DNA from: QVMG01 sp032073245
GTDB lineage: Bacteria > Bacteroidota > Bacteroidia > Bacteroidales > Tannerellaceae
Direction: 5' to 3'
Length of the DNA: 64,000 nucleotides
Assembly: GCA_032073245.1 (NCBI GenBank)
Contig: DAMANX010000010.1
Span: forward strand, 94,153 to 158,152
The stretch's first letter is position 1. Each line of letters starts with the position of its first letter. A program made the position numbers and the translations under genes. Below, piece after piece: positions 52,616 through 60,189 of this stretch. The notes under the pieces were generated by a model. That model had not been told where the DNA came from. It was given only the letters and a program-made list of their open reading frames with translations, and ran no database searches.

Positions 52616-53610
52616 TGAGTGAATTGAAAATAATGGGTGCTCCGCTACCCGATATGCCGTGGGAGGAACGTCCTTCCGATTCTAAAGATGTTATTTGGAG
52701 ATATTCCGCTAATCCTGTTATACCGAGGAATATTATACCAACATCCAACAGTGTATTTAACAGTGCAGTAGTTCCTTTTAAAGGTGGTTATGCAGGTGTT
52801 TTCCGTTGCGATGATACGAGCCGTCGTATGCGTTTGCATGTTGGTTTCAGTGTAGATGCAATTAATTGGAATATATCGGAGACAAAGATTGAATTTGAGT
52901 GTGATGATGAAGAGATTGGTAAATTTGTTTATGCCTACGATCCACGCGTAGTTTTTATTGAAGATAGATATTATATTACTTGGTGCAACGGATATCATGG
53001 CCCGACTATTGGCGTAGCATATACTTTTGATTTTGAGACTTTTCATCAATTAGAAAATGCTTATTTGCCATTTAACAGGAATGGTGTTATGTTTCCACGA
53101 AAGATAAATGGAAACTTCGCTATGTTGAGTCGTCCAAGTGATAACGGGCATACTCCGTTTGGAGATATATTTTATAGTGAATCACCGGATATGTGTTTCT
53201 GGGGTAAACACCGTCATGTTATGGCTCCAGCTGCATTTGAGGAAAGTGCATGGCAATGTCTGAAAGTCGGTGCGGGTCCAATTCCTATTGAAACATCAGA
53301 AGGTTGGTTGCTTATCTATCACGGAGTATTACAATCCTGTAACGGTTATGTTTATAGTTTTGGTGCGGCTTTATTAGATTTGGAACAACCCTGGAAAATA
53401 AAGTATCGTTCACGTCCTTATCTTATATCTCCACAGAAAGATTATGAATGTGTAGGAGATGTACCTAATGTGACTTTTCCATGTGCAGCATTGCATGATC
53501 CCGAAAGTCGCCGTATAGCTATATATTACGGATGCGCCGATACGGTAACCGGATTATGTTTTGGTTATATCGATGAAATTATAGAATTCACAAAGAAGAA
53601 TTCTTTATAA
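52615..53610 (+). CDS. GH130 beta-1,4-mannoside phosphorylase
   Basis: GH130 enzymes split beta-mannosyl disaccharides with phosphate, giving mannose 1-phosphate plus glucose or N-acetylglucosamine. The 331 residues form a 5-bladed propeller with NPVIPRN near residue 34, FNSAVVPF near residue 47, CDDTSRRMRLHVGFSVD, YAYDPRVV near residue 103 (the catalytic acid Asp) and HGVLQSCNGYVYSFGAALLDLEQP. The short length and N-terminus fit the GH130_2 type that acts on mannosyl-GlcNAc from N-glycans, but mannosylglucose is possible. No signal peptide, so it is cytoplasmic. Cotranslated with the symporter. Ends 11 nt from convergent udk. Confidence 0.88.
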   Translation: MSELKIMGAPLPDMPWEERPSDSKDVIWRYSANPVIPRNIIPTSNSVFNSAVVPFKGGYAGVFRCDDTSRRMRLHVGFSVDAINWNISETKIEFECDDEEIGKFVYAYDPRVVFIEDRYYITWCNGYHGPTIGVAYTFDFETFHQLENAYLPFNRNGVMFPRKINGNFAMLSRPSDNGHTPFGDIFYSESPDMCFWGKHRHVMAPAAFEESAWQCLKVGAGPIPIETSEGWLLIYHGVLQSCNGYVYSFGAALLDLEQPWKIKYRSRPYLISPQKDYECVGDVPNVTFPCAALHDPESRRIAIYYGCADTVTGLCFGYIDEIIEFTKKNSL

Positions 53611-53621
53611 CAGAAGACTTT

Positions 53622-54230
53622 TTAATTGCAGTACTCTCTGATATAGTGAGTAAGAATATTAATGGCGACCTGATTTTTCCCTCCTTGAGGAATAATCAGG
53701 TCGGCATAGCGTTTAGTGGGTTCGATAAATTGTAGATGCATTGGTTTTAATACTTCAATATAGCGTTTCATCACAGCTTCTACGGTACGTCCACGTTTAA
53801 TTATATCACGTTTTATAACCCGTAGTAACCGTTCATCCGGATCGGCATCCACATATACTTTTAGTGTCATTTGTTCGCGTAATTTATCATTGTATAGGGC
53901 AAGTATACCTTCAATGAGAATCACTTTTTTAGGCTCTATATGGATTGTTTCCTGTTGGCGGGTACTACTTAAGTAGTCATAAACCGGCTGTTCCACAGAT
54001 TTTCCTTCCATTAATAAGGTAAGATGTTCACATAGAAGTGCCCAATCAAATGCATCAGGGTGATCATAATTTATGCTTTGCCGATCTTGCAGAGGTACAT
54101 CACTACTGTCATTATAGTAGGAATCCAAAGGTAATTTAATAACCTCGTCATGTGGAAGGCTTTCCATTAGTTTTTTTACAACTGTTGTTTTTCCTGAACC
54201 GGTACCACCGGCTATTCCTATAATTAGCAT
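53622..54230 (-). CDS. udk: Uridine kinase
   Basis: Phosphorylates uridine and cytidine in pyrimidine salvage. The 202 residues carry the P-loop GIAGGTGSGKTTVV near residue 5, LDSYYND near residue 36, YDHPDAFDW near residue 55 and ILIEGILAL near residue 105, all typical of the family, and RRYRD-like RVIKRDIIKRGRTVE. It lies 32 nt downstream of the PHP phosphatase gene on the same strand, probably one transcript. Confidence 0.95.
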   Translation of the reverse strand: MLIIGIAGGTGSGKTTVVKKLMESLPHDEVIKLPLDSYYNDSSDVPLQDRQSINYDHPDAFDWALLCEHLTLLMEGKSVEQPVYDYLSSTRQQETIHIEPKKVILIEGILALYNDKLREQMTLKVYVDADPDERLLRVIKRDIIKRGRTVEAVMKRYIEVLKPMHLQFIEPTKRYADLIIPQGGKNQVAINILTHYIREYCN

Positions 54231-54262
54231 CGGATAATCAATATAAATTATTACTACAAAGA

Positions 54263-55123
54263 CTAATTGTCAATTGAGATATCTTCCCATTGGCCATTTA
54301 TTAATTCACGCGTGTGTGTAAATCCGGCTTCTTTGAGAAAGGTGAAGGCTTTGGCACGTCCGTCATTGACAAGATCCGGAAAATGGCAATCTGAATTGAC
54401 CATTACCGGAATATTCATTTCTTTAAGTATAGAAAGGAATTGTTTATTGGGAAATATTTGGTCTTTCCTTGTTTGATTTTTTGTATTTATCTCTACCATT
54501 AGGCCTTTATCAGCAATTCTTTTGAGGCACGCAAAGAAAGGATCGCGATACCAGGATGCTTCAAATGAAAAACCCGGATACCGATGCCCGTTTTGATAAA
54601 TTTTATCGATGTGGCCTACGATGTCAATTCCTCCTGCTTCAATCATTTTCATTGTCGAATCATAATAATGTTCCACCATTTTCCGGATATTCCCCGCATA
54701 ATGTTTATCTACAGAAGCGGCAAAATCGGCATAAGGCCCATCTATACAGACCATATTTTCTTCACGAAGCTTATCTGAAAAGGGGAGAAAGTGTACGGAG
54801 CCAATACGGTAATCTAAAGGCATTTCCTGGAAATAGGGAATTGAAGGATTAAAAGTCTCATCAAGGTAATCAATTTCCAAACTGGTATATATTTCTAGTA
54901 TATGTCCGTATTTTTTCTTTAGTCGATCAATCTCTGCCAAATATTCGGGTAAATCAACTTTAGACATATTCCAGAATGTCTCAAAGGGCAGAGGTGAATG
55001 AGATGAAAAACCATACGCCCGAAAATTATTGGAAATGGCAAACTTCAGAAAATCTTCCGGTGCACTTCTTCCATCACAGAAAGTAGAATGGCTATGATAA
55101 TTACTTAGTACCATGTGTAACAT
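54263..55123 (-). CDS. PHP-family phosphatase, histidinol-phosphatase (HisK/HisJ) type
   Basis: 286 residues (start 55123, or 55114 at the second Met). Metal-binding PHP motifs: NYHSHSTFCDGRS near residue 8, GFSSHSPLP near residue 38, EIDYLDE near residue 83, IGSVHFLPF near residue 108, GHIDKIYQNGHRY near residue 168 and NSDCHFP near residue 245. HisK-type enzymes remove phosphate from histidinol phosphate. No other histidine genes are adjacent, so a different phosphoester substrate is possible. Upstream is the kbl terminator, so it has its own promoter, not identified. Confidence 0.85.
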   Translation of the reverse strand: MLHMVLSNYHSHSTFCDGRSAPEDFLKFAISNNFRAYGFSSHSPLPFETFWNMSKVDLPEYLAEIDRLKKKYGHILEIYTSLEIDYLDETFNPSIPYFQEMPLDYRIGSVHFLPFSDKLREENMVCIDGPYADFAASVDKHYAGNIRKMVEHYYDSTMKMIEAGGIDIVGHIDKIYQNGHRYPGFSFEASWYRDPFFACLKRIADKGLMVEINTKNQTRKDQIFPNKQFLSILKEMNIPVMVNSDCHFPDLVNDGRAKAFTFLKEAGFTHTRELINGQWEDISIDN

Positions 55124-55130
55124 TTCTTTT

Positions 55131-55167
55131 GTAAAAAAAATAAGGGTTGCCTTTAGCCAACCCTTAC
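55131..55167 (-). terminator. Terminator of kbl
   Basis: On the minus strand TAAGGGTTG...CAACCCTTA followed by TTTTTTTT is a strong intrinsic terminator 41 bp beyond the kbl stop. It separates kbl from the PHP phosphatase and udk genes. Confidence 0.85.
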
Positions 55168-55207
55168 AAAATTAATATATTTTCAGAAACAAAAATCTAA
55201 TAACCTC

Positions 55208-56398
55208 TTACTTTATAACATTTAACTCTTTACCAACTTTGATAAATGCATTTATCGCCTTGTCTAAATGCTCACGTTCGTGACCGGCAGATAGCTGAAC
55301 GCGTATGCGTGCTTGTTCTTTCGGTACAACCGGATAATAAAAACCTGTTACATAAATACCCTCTTCCTGCATACGGGCCGCAAAATCTTGTGATAATTTT
55401 GCATCGTACAGCATAACTGCACAAATCGCAGATTGAGTAGGCTTAATATCGAAACCGGCTGCCATCATCTTATCACAGAAATAACTGACGTTGTCCATTA
55501 ATTTAGTATGTAGAGCATTACTTTCCTTGAGAATCTTAAACATTTCCAAGCTTGCACCTACAATAGCCGGAGCAACAGAATTAGAGAACAGGTAAGGACG
55601 TGAACGTTGACGCAATATGTCAATGATTTCTTTTTTCCCTGTAGTGAATCCACCCATTGCGCCGCCAAAAGCTTTTCCTAATGTTCCGGTGAAGATATCT
55701 ATGCGTCCGTAACAATCAAATTGCTCGGCAACGCCGTGTCCTGTAGCTCCCACAACTCCTGCAGAATGTGATTCGTCTACCATTACTAAAGCATTGTATT
55801 TTTCTGCCAGGTCACAAATCTTATCTAATGGAGCTACGTTTCCATCCATTGAAAACACACCATCTGTAGCAATTACACGAAAGCGTTGTTCTTGTGCTTC
55901 CTGCAGACAACGTTCCAGATCCGCCATGTCGGCATTGTTATAGCGGTAGCGTTTTGCTTTACACAGACGAACTCCATCGATAATTGAAGCATGGTTTAAT
56001 GCGTCGGAAATAATAGCATCTTCAGCACCGAATAAGGGTTCGAACAAACCGCCGTTAGCATCAAAACAGGCAGCATATAATATTGTATCCTCGGTTTTAA
56101 AATAATCAGCAATAGACGCTTCCAGTTCCTTATGTAAATCCTGTGTGCCACAGATGAAGCGCACAGATGACATTCCGAATCCATGGGAATCCATAGTACG
56201 TTTCGCAGCATCAATCAAACGTGAATTGTCAGACAATCCAAGATAGTTATTGGCACAGAAGTTTAAGACATGATTTCCGCCGTTCACCTCGATATCGGCA
56301 CGTTGCGGTGTAGTAATAATGCGTTCGTTTTTGTACAATCCTGCAGCTTGTATACCGTCCAATTCTGCTGTCAGGAATTCTTTCATCTTTCCGTACAT
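55208..56398 (-). CDS. kbl: Glycine C-acetyltransferase (2-amino-3-ketobutyrate CoA ligase)
   Basis: PLP enzyme that splits 2-amino-3-oxobutyrate with CoA into glycine and acetyl-CoA, the second step of threonine degradation. 396 residues with NFCANNYLGLSD near residue 47, SVRFICGTQDLHKELE near residue 77, DESHSAGVVGATGHG near residue 210 and the PLP lysine in GTLGKAFGGAMGG near residue 243. Divergent from tdh, which supplies its substrate. A -7-like GACCTTTG (7 of 8) lies on the minus strand in the 182-bp shared gap. Confidence 0.96.
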   Translation of the reverse strand: MYGKMKEFLTAELDGIQAAGLYKNERIITTPQRADIEVNGGNHVLNFCANNYLGLSDNSRLIDAAKRTMDSHGFGMSSVRFICGTQDLHKELEASIADYFKTEDTILYAACFDANGGLFEPLFGAEDAIISDALNHASIIDGVRLCKAKRYRYNNADMADLERCLQEAQEQRFRVIATDGVFSMDGNVAPLDKICDLAEKYNALVMVDESHSAGVVGATGHGVAEQFDCYGRIDIFTGTLGKAFGGAMGGFTTGKKEIIDILRQRSRPYLFSNSVAPAIVGASLEMFKILKESNALHTKLMDNVSYFCDKMMAAGFDIKPTQSAICAVMLYDAKLSQDFAARMQEEGIYVTGFYYPVVPKEQARIRVQLSAGHEREHLDKAINAFIKVGKELNVIK

Positions 56399-56538
56399 AG
56401 TATTTTTTATTTAGTAGTAAGAAATTGGTTGGAAGTAGCGACTTACTACTTCTTTCTCTTCTTTGCAAAGGTCTTACTTTTTTCTTATAGTTGTATGAAA
56501 AAAGAGAATAAAAAAGATACAAGCAATGGAATTCTCTC

Positions 56539-56546
56539 TACCTTTG
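56539..56546 (+). promoter_or_regulatory. Candidate -7 element for tdh
   Basis: TACCTTTG matches TAnnTTTG, 34 nt before the ATG. No clear -33 box. Confidence 0.45.
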
Positions 56547-56580
56547 TCGCGGAAAAAAACTTAAACTACATTTTAAACGC

Positions 56581-57531
56581 ATGAAGAATGTTTTAGTGAT
56601 TGGTTCCACCGGTCAGATAGGCTCAGAACTAACTATGAAGTTAAGAAGCCTATATAGTGGAAATATCGTAGCCGGATATATTGCCGGTGCAGAACCTAAA
56701 GGAGAACTCTTAGAAACAGGACCCTCTGCAATTGTCGACATCACAAATGAACAGCAAATCGCCGAAACTGTATCGAAATACAATATCGATACGATCTACA
56801 ACTTAGCTGCTTTACTATCTGCTGTTGCTGAAGCAAAGCCACAGTTAGCCTGGAAGATTGGAATGGACGGTTTGTTTAATGTGCTGGAAGTGGCACGTGA
56901 AATGAACTGTGCTGTATTTACCCCAAGCTCTATTGGAGTATTTGGAGAAAACTCGCCAAAAGACAAAACGCCTCAGGACACAATTCGTAACCCTCGTACT
57001 ATGTATGGCGTAACAAAGGTATCCGGAGAATTATTAAGCGATTATTATTTTACTCGCTTTGGTGTAGATACCCGTTCGGTACGTTTCCCTGGTTTAATCT
57101 CTTATGTGACACCTCCTGGTGGTGGTACTACCGATTATGCCGTGGATATTTATTATTCTGCTGTGAAAGGTGAAACTTTTACCTGCCCTATTGCTGCCGG
57201 TACTTTTATGGATATGATGTATATGCCTGACGGTTTACGTGCTGCTATAGAGATCATGGAAGCTGACGCATCAAAATTTGTGCATCGTAATTCATTTAAT
57301 GTAACAGCTATGAGCTTTGACCCGGAAATTATTGCAACTAATATTCGTAAGTATATCCCTGACTTTAAGATGGAATATAAAATTGATCCGTTGCGCCAGG
57401 CAATTGCTAATTCATGGCCGAATTCTTTAGATGATACCTGTGCTCGTCAGGAGTGGGGATGGAAACCCGAATATGATCTGGATAGTATGACCCAGGACAT
57501 GATCGCCAAATTGAGAGAGAAAGGAATTTAA
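56581..57531 (+). CDS. tdh: L-threonine 3-dehydrogenase, SDR type
   Basis: Oxidises L-threonine to 2-amino-3-oxobutyrate with NAD. The 316 residues form an extended SDR/UDP-epimerase-like enzyme: nucleotide motif GSTGQIGSEL near residue 7, TPSSIGVFG near residue 118 and the catalytic YGVTK near residue 141. This is the short-chain form found in Bacteroidetes, not the zinc medium-chain form. Pairing with divergent kbl confirms the role. Confidence 0.95.
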   Translation: MKNVLVIGSTGQIGSELTMKLRSLYSGNIVAGYIAGAEPKGELLETGPSAIVDITNEQQIAETVSKYNIDTIYNLAALLSAVAEAKPQLAWKIGMDGLFNVLEVAREMNCAVFTPSSIGVFGENSPKDKTPQDTIRNPRTMYGVTKVSGELLSDYYFTRFGVDTRSVRFPGLISYVTPPGGGTTDYAVDIYYSAVKGETFTCPIAAGTFMDMMYMPDGLRAAIEIMEADASKFVHRNSFNVTAMSFDPEIIATNIRKYIPDFKMEYKIDPLRQAIANSWPNSLDDTCARQEWGWKPEYDLDSMTQDMIAKLREKGI

Positions 57532-57542
57532 GTATAAAAGGG

Positions 57543-57570
57543 TGGGGGTGTTCAAAAAATAAACACCCTC
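57543..57570. terminator. Hairpin between convergent tdh and lipoprotein genes
   Basis: GGGTGTT pairs with AACACCC around an AT-rich loop containing AAAAAAT. It lies 12 bp after the tdh stop and can serve both directions. Confidence 0.6.
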
Positions 57571-57575
57571 ACTTC

Positions 57576-58013
57576 TTATCTTTTTATAATCTGTTTTTTA
57601 TAAAAATAAAAAAGAACCAATACAGCCAAAATACTCCAAGGAACCAAGCCACCAAATCTGATTTTTCTTTTTTTGTTTTCGTTTTTTTCTTCTACCCGAT
57701 GTGTTTTCGCTTCTTGTTTTATCACTATTGCTTGTTCTTTTTCTATTGTTTCTTCTCGTTTATCAGCCAAAAATATCGTTGTTACTGATTGAGGAATTAA
57801 CTCTACCCCGGTACTGTCTCTAACTTGCCATTCAATATGTTCAATTTTAACTGTCCTGTTTTCCAATACCTTCGCTTGTTTTCGTAAGCGCGAGCTATCT
57901 TTTAATTGCTCCATAACCTTTAGATTATGCTTACTTTTTGTCGAACGATAGTCACTGGTTTTGCATCCTGTAAAACAGATCACAATGGTCAATAAATGCA
58001 ATTTAATATTCAT
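57576..58013 (-). CDS. Small lipoprotein with coiled coil and C-terminal membrane helix (spanin-like)
   Basis: 145 residues with a lipobox FTGC near residue 16, a charged, helical middle (RLRKQAKVLENRTVKIEHIEW, KREETIEKEQAIVIKQEAKTHRVEEKNENKKRK in parts) and a membrane segment at the end (VPWSILAVLVLFYFY, about 122-137) with a basic tail. Membership of the adjacent HU/holin/endolysin block suggests a phage lysis spanin-like role, linking outer and inner membranes. That is inference from layout, not homology I can confirm. Confidence 0.6.
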   Translation of the reverse strand: MNIKLHLLTIVICFTGCKTSDYRSTKSKHNLKVMEQLKDSSRLRKQAKVLENRTVKIEHIEWQVRDSTGVELIPQSVTTIFLADKREETIEKEQAIVIKQEAKTHRVEEKNENKKRKIRFGGLVPWSILAVLVLFYFYKKQIIKR

Positions 58014-58061
58014 GTGTATACGTCTTTTTATAAATTGAATAATGAAATTTTAAACTGTTCC

Positions 58062-58475
58062 TTATCTGTGAAGTATCTGAAACCGGTTTTTCCCATCTGT
58101 CTTGATTGATAAATGTATAAAGCCTCTTTTCCGATAGAAAATAGCCTAGTCAAACGGGATGCGGCTTTCCAATAATATTTGGATTAACCGGATTGGGTCA
58201 CTCACGATAATATCCGCCGCCTCCCCTTTTATATGCTGACTCGATGCAACGCCTCCCACTATTTTGTTTAATTCCTTACAACGGTATCCACTGCTAACAC
58301 GGATAGCTTCCCCATAACTTAGCCGTAGCGGTTGTAATAAACGCTTTACGAGTTCCCGGATTGCATTCTTTATTTCTCTGTCTTGCGGATAATTATTGAT
58401 GCCCAATCGATCCGCTGTTTCGCTTCTCAGCATTTCTTCCCATGTAAAATGCATACTTATTCTTTCCTGATCCAT
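58062..58475 (-). pseudogene. M15A-type D-Ala-D-Ala peptidase (endolysin-like) interrupted by an amber codon
   Basis: From ATG 58475 (MDQERISMHFTWEE) the frame encodes an M15A domain: LQPLRLSYGEAIRVSSGYRC, then SSQHIKGEAADI with a zinc His and Asp, ending ESRIPFD at a TAG (58146-58148). Reading through the TAG in the same frame gives AIFYRKRGFIHLSIKTDGK and stops at TAA 58062-58064. FIHLSI is the expected third zinc-ligand segment (usually VHVS or IHIS), and the usual residue at the TAG position is Gln (CAG). So a single C-to-T change has cut off part of the active site. The further upstream start at 58505 lies in low-complexity repeat sequence and is unlikely. Confidence 0.8.
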
Positions 58476-58494
58476 CTTTTTTAATTGTAAATTA

Positions 58495-58710
58495 TCAATT
58501 ATCAATTTTACTGCGCTTTACGCGATAGCTATAGTCAACTCCAAAGAGGGCTCCGGCAAAAGTGGATGTTTCACCAAAGGCGATCAGAACACTGGTGTCT
58601 ATTTTCCCTTCCGGGTCAACCCAGAAGCCGAAGAAAAGAAGTGCAATCCCACTCAGTGTGAGTAGGATTGCGATTATTAACTGAATATTAGAACGTGCCG
58701 GAATCTTCAT
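58495..58710 (-). CDS. Small holin-like membrane protein
   Basis: 71 residues from ATG 58710, with two membrane segments (IQLIIAILLTLSGIALLFFGFWV and a weaker VLIAFGETSTFAGALFGV) and a basic tail. The pattern FWVDPxGxID...SVLIAFGE is one I associate with the small membrane protein found between HU-like and endolysin genes in Bacteroidetes. It overlaps the HU gene end by 23 nt. Holin function is inferred from position and size. Confidence 0.65.
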   Translation of the reverse strand: MKIPARSNIQLIIAILLTLSGIALLFFGFWVDPEGKIDTSVLIAFGETSTFAGALFGVDYSYRVKRSKIDN

Positions 58711-59116
58711 CTTCCTTTTTTTCCACATAAGGTTCTTCATATTCGAAATCGACATTCCGGTTGGTTTCCCGCAGGCTGGCACCCGGAGAGAATACTATAC
58801 GGCTACGGCGGATATTGTGTGCCGTAAAATCATCCTTATTTTCTACTCCTTCCGATTTGATCGATAGGCGGAAATTACCCAATTCGCCTACCTGTACAAT
58901 ATTACCCGACTGCAACTCCACATCCATCACCCAATTGAGTGAATCCAATACTGCTTTTACATCTGCACTCGACATCGCACATCGTGCCGATATCAGTTTG
59001 CATAATTTCTTCATATCACAATGTCCATTTGCCTTTGCCATTGCGTATGTTTTCACCTTACCGGCGTCGTCGCCGATCAATACTTTTCGCTGAACTTTTC
59101 TGAATTTTAATGCCAT
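58688..59116 (-). CDS. HU/IHF-like DNA-binding protein
   Basis: 142 residues starting ALKFRKVQRKVLIGDDAGKVKTYAMAKANG. It then shows an HU fold: LCKLISARCAMSSADVKAVLDSLNWVMDVELQSGNIVQVGELGNFRLSI (in parts), and a C-terminal acidic extension. This is the extended HU variant common in Bacteroidetes beside endolysin genes rather than the chromosomal HU. First gene of the block on the minus strand. The region 59117-59297 upstream holds AGTAAGTAGG-type simple repeats and nothing else seen. Confidence 0.85.
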   Translation of the reverse strand: MALKFRKVQRKVLIGDDAGKVKTYAMAKANGHCDMKKLCKLISARCAMSSADVKAVLDSLNWVMDVELQSGNIVQVGELGNFRLSIKSEGVENKDDFTAHNIRRSRIVFSPGASLRETNRNVDFEYEEPYVEKKEDEDSGTF

Positions 59117-59297
59117 GATTTTAATGTTTAATTAATTGTTGTAGTAAGTAGGAAGTTATAAGTAGTAAGTAGGAAATTTACTCATCACTCATCTCTCACC
59201 GCTATTTTGTGATCACAGAGCAAAAATATATTAGCTGTTTTTGGTCGAATCGGAGAAATATGTACGGCCGGATACGTACTTCTCCTTTTCCTGCTTA

Positions 59298-59768
59298 TTA
59301 CTCAAAATAAATCCGTACATATTCTGCCAGTTCAAAAAATGTTTCCGGCACAAATTTATAGCGACGTATATACTCTGATAAAGTTTTGATTTTCAGATCT
59401 GTTTTGAATCCTATTTTAATACAAAAGGATAAATGATCAAATGAAGATTTAACATTTCCTTCTTTGGCAGTAAGCATATTGAATACTTTCACAAGAAGTA
59501 CAGGATTTTCTATTTTACATTGTATTTCAGGCAAACCCGACACAGAGAGAAGATAATGGAGAAATTCATCCGGTTTTCGTTTAACTACATTCAGCAGAAA
59601 AATCCGGTACCTTTCCGTAACGGTATTATACTCATTCATAAACAAGAAGAAAGCATATCCATAATAGACACCTCTCTCATCCGTAGGATAAAAAAGCAAT
59701 AGTTCATCGAATAGTGCTACGGAAGGACGTCGCCCTCCAAAAACTTTTTTAAGCTTATAATATGGCAT
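59298..59768 (-). CDS. Hypothetical protein
   Basis: 156 residues from ATG 59768 (MPYYKLKKVFGG). The open frame reaches 59921 but the extra part lies in palindromic repeat sequence. The protein is helical and rather basic, with DELLLFYPTDERGVYYGYAFFLFMNEYNTVTERYRIFL (in parts) and a C-terminal KTLSEYIRRYKFVPETFFELAEYVRIYFE segment. I recognise no domain or motif. It precedes the HU gene on the same strand and may be the first gene of the phage-like block. Confidence 0.55.
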   Translation of the reverse strand: MPYYKLKKVFGGRRPSVALFDELLLFYPTDERGVYYGYAFFLFMNEYNTVTERYRIFLLNVVKRKPDEFLHYLLSVSGLPEIQCKIENPVLLVKVFNMLTAKEGNVKSSFDHLSFCIKIGFKTDLKIKTLSEYIRRYKFVPETFFELAEYVRIYFE

Positions 59769-59865
59769 GTTTTGGTCGAGAGCAGGCTCTGGTTTTCTTC
59801 TGACTCTCACTGTGACGACCCGTAGACTACACTGAGCTGAGCTATAGGCCAGGATAATCAAACGG

Positions 59866-59905
59866 GCGCAGCCTATCCGGGATTTAATCCCGGATAGATC
59901 GGCGC
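59866..59905. repeat. Extragenic palindrome with CTATCCGGGATT arms
   Basis: CTATCCGGGATT and AATCCCGGATAG (59873-59884, 59886-59897) inside outer GCGC ends. It occupies the 59769-60189 gap with the next repeat; the rest of the gap holds a GTATCAAAAGATAC hairpin inside TGTGCTGAA/TTCAGCACA arms and no gene. Confidence 0.7.
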
Positions 59906-59952
59906 ACCAATGAATACACACTATTTAGATAATAAAAATTAGGTGAAAATGA

Positions 59953-60033
59953 CATGTAGGGGCGATCCTATGTGATCGCCCAAGTACATAAAAGGGTGAT
60001 TATCGGGCGACCACATAGGATCGCCCCTACATG
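59953..60033. repeat. Extragenic palindrome, GTAGGGGC family (copy 2)
   Basis: CATGTAGGGGCGATCCTATG... pairs with ...CATAGGATCGCCCCTACATG across a 25-nt centre. Same family as 14686-14763. These GTAGGGGCGA-type palindromes are dispersed in many bacterial genomes. Confidence 0.8.
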
Positions 60034-60139
60034 TTGATATTATCCGGATTTCATCTCTTAAATGAAAAATGTGCTGAAGAAAGTAGAGTATCAAAAGATA
60101 CGTCTGCTCTCTTTCAGCACACACTTGTTTTACAGAATC

Positions 60140-60166
60140 AAGGGAACGGAACAGGCCGTTCCCCTT
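60140..60166 (-). terminator. Hairpin after the right-end T9SS gene
   Basis: AAGGGAACGG pairs with CCGTTCCCCTT about 25 bp past the stop codon on the minus strand. No T-run follows, so terminator function is moderate. Confidence 0.5.
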
Positions 60167-60189
60167 AATATCCCGGAGTATCCCGGTAT

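Noticed and set aside
59770..59860. tRNA-like sequence on the minus strand (CTATAGCTCAGC resembles a D-arm)
   Set aside because: No 7-bp acceptor stem, anticodon loop or GGTTCRA T-arm can be fitted; neighbouring sequence is palindromic repeat.
59939..60124. Minus-strand 61-codon ORF
   Set aside because: It is formed by the GTAGGGGC palindrome and adjacent hairpin; no conserved protein features.
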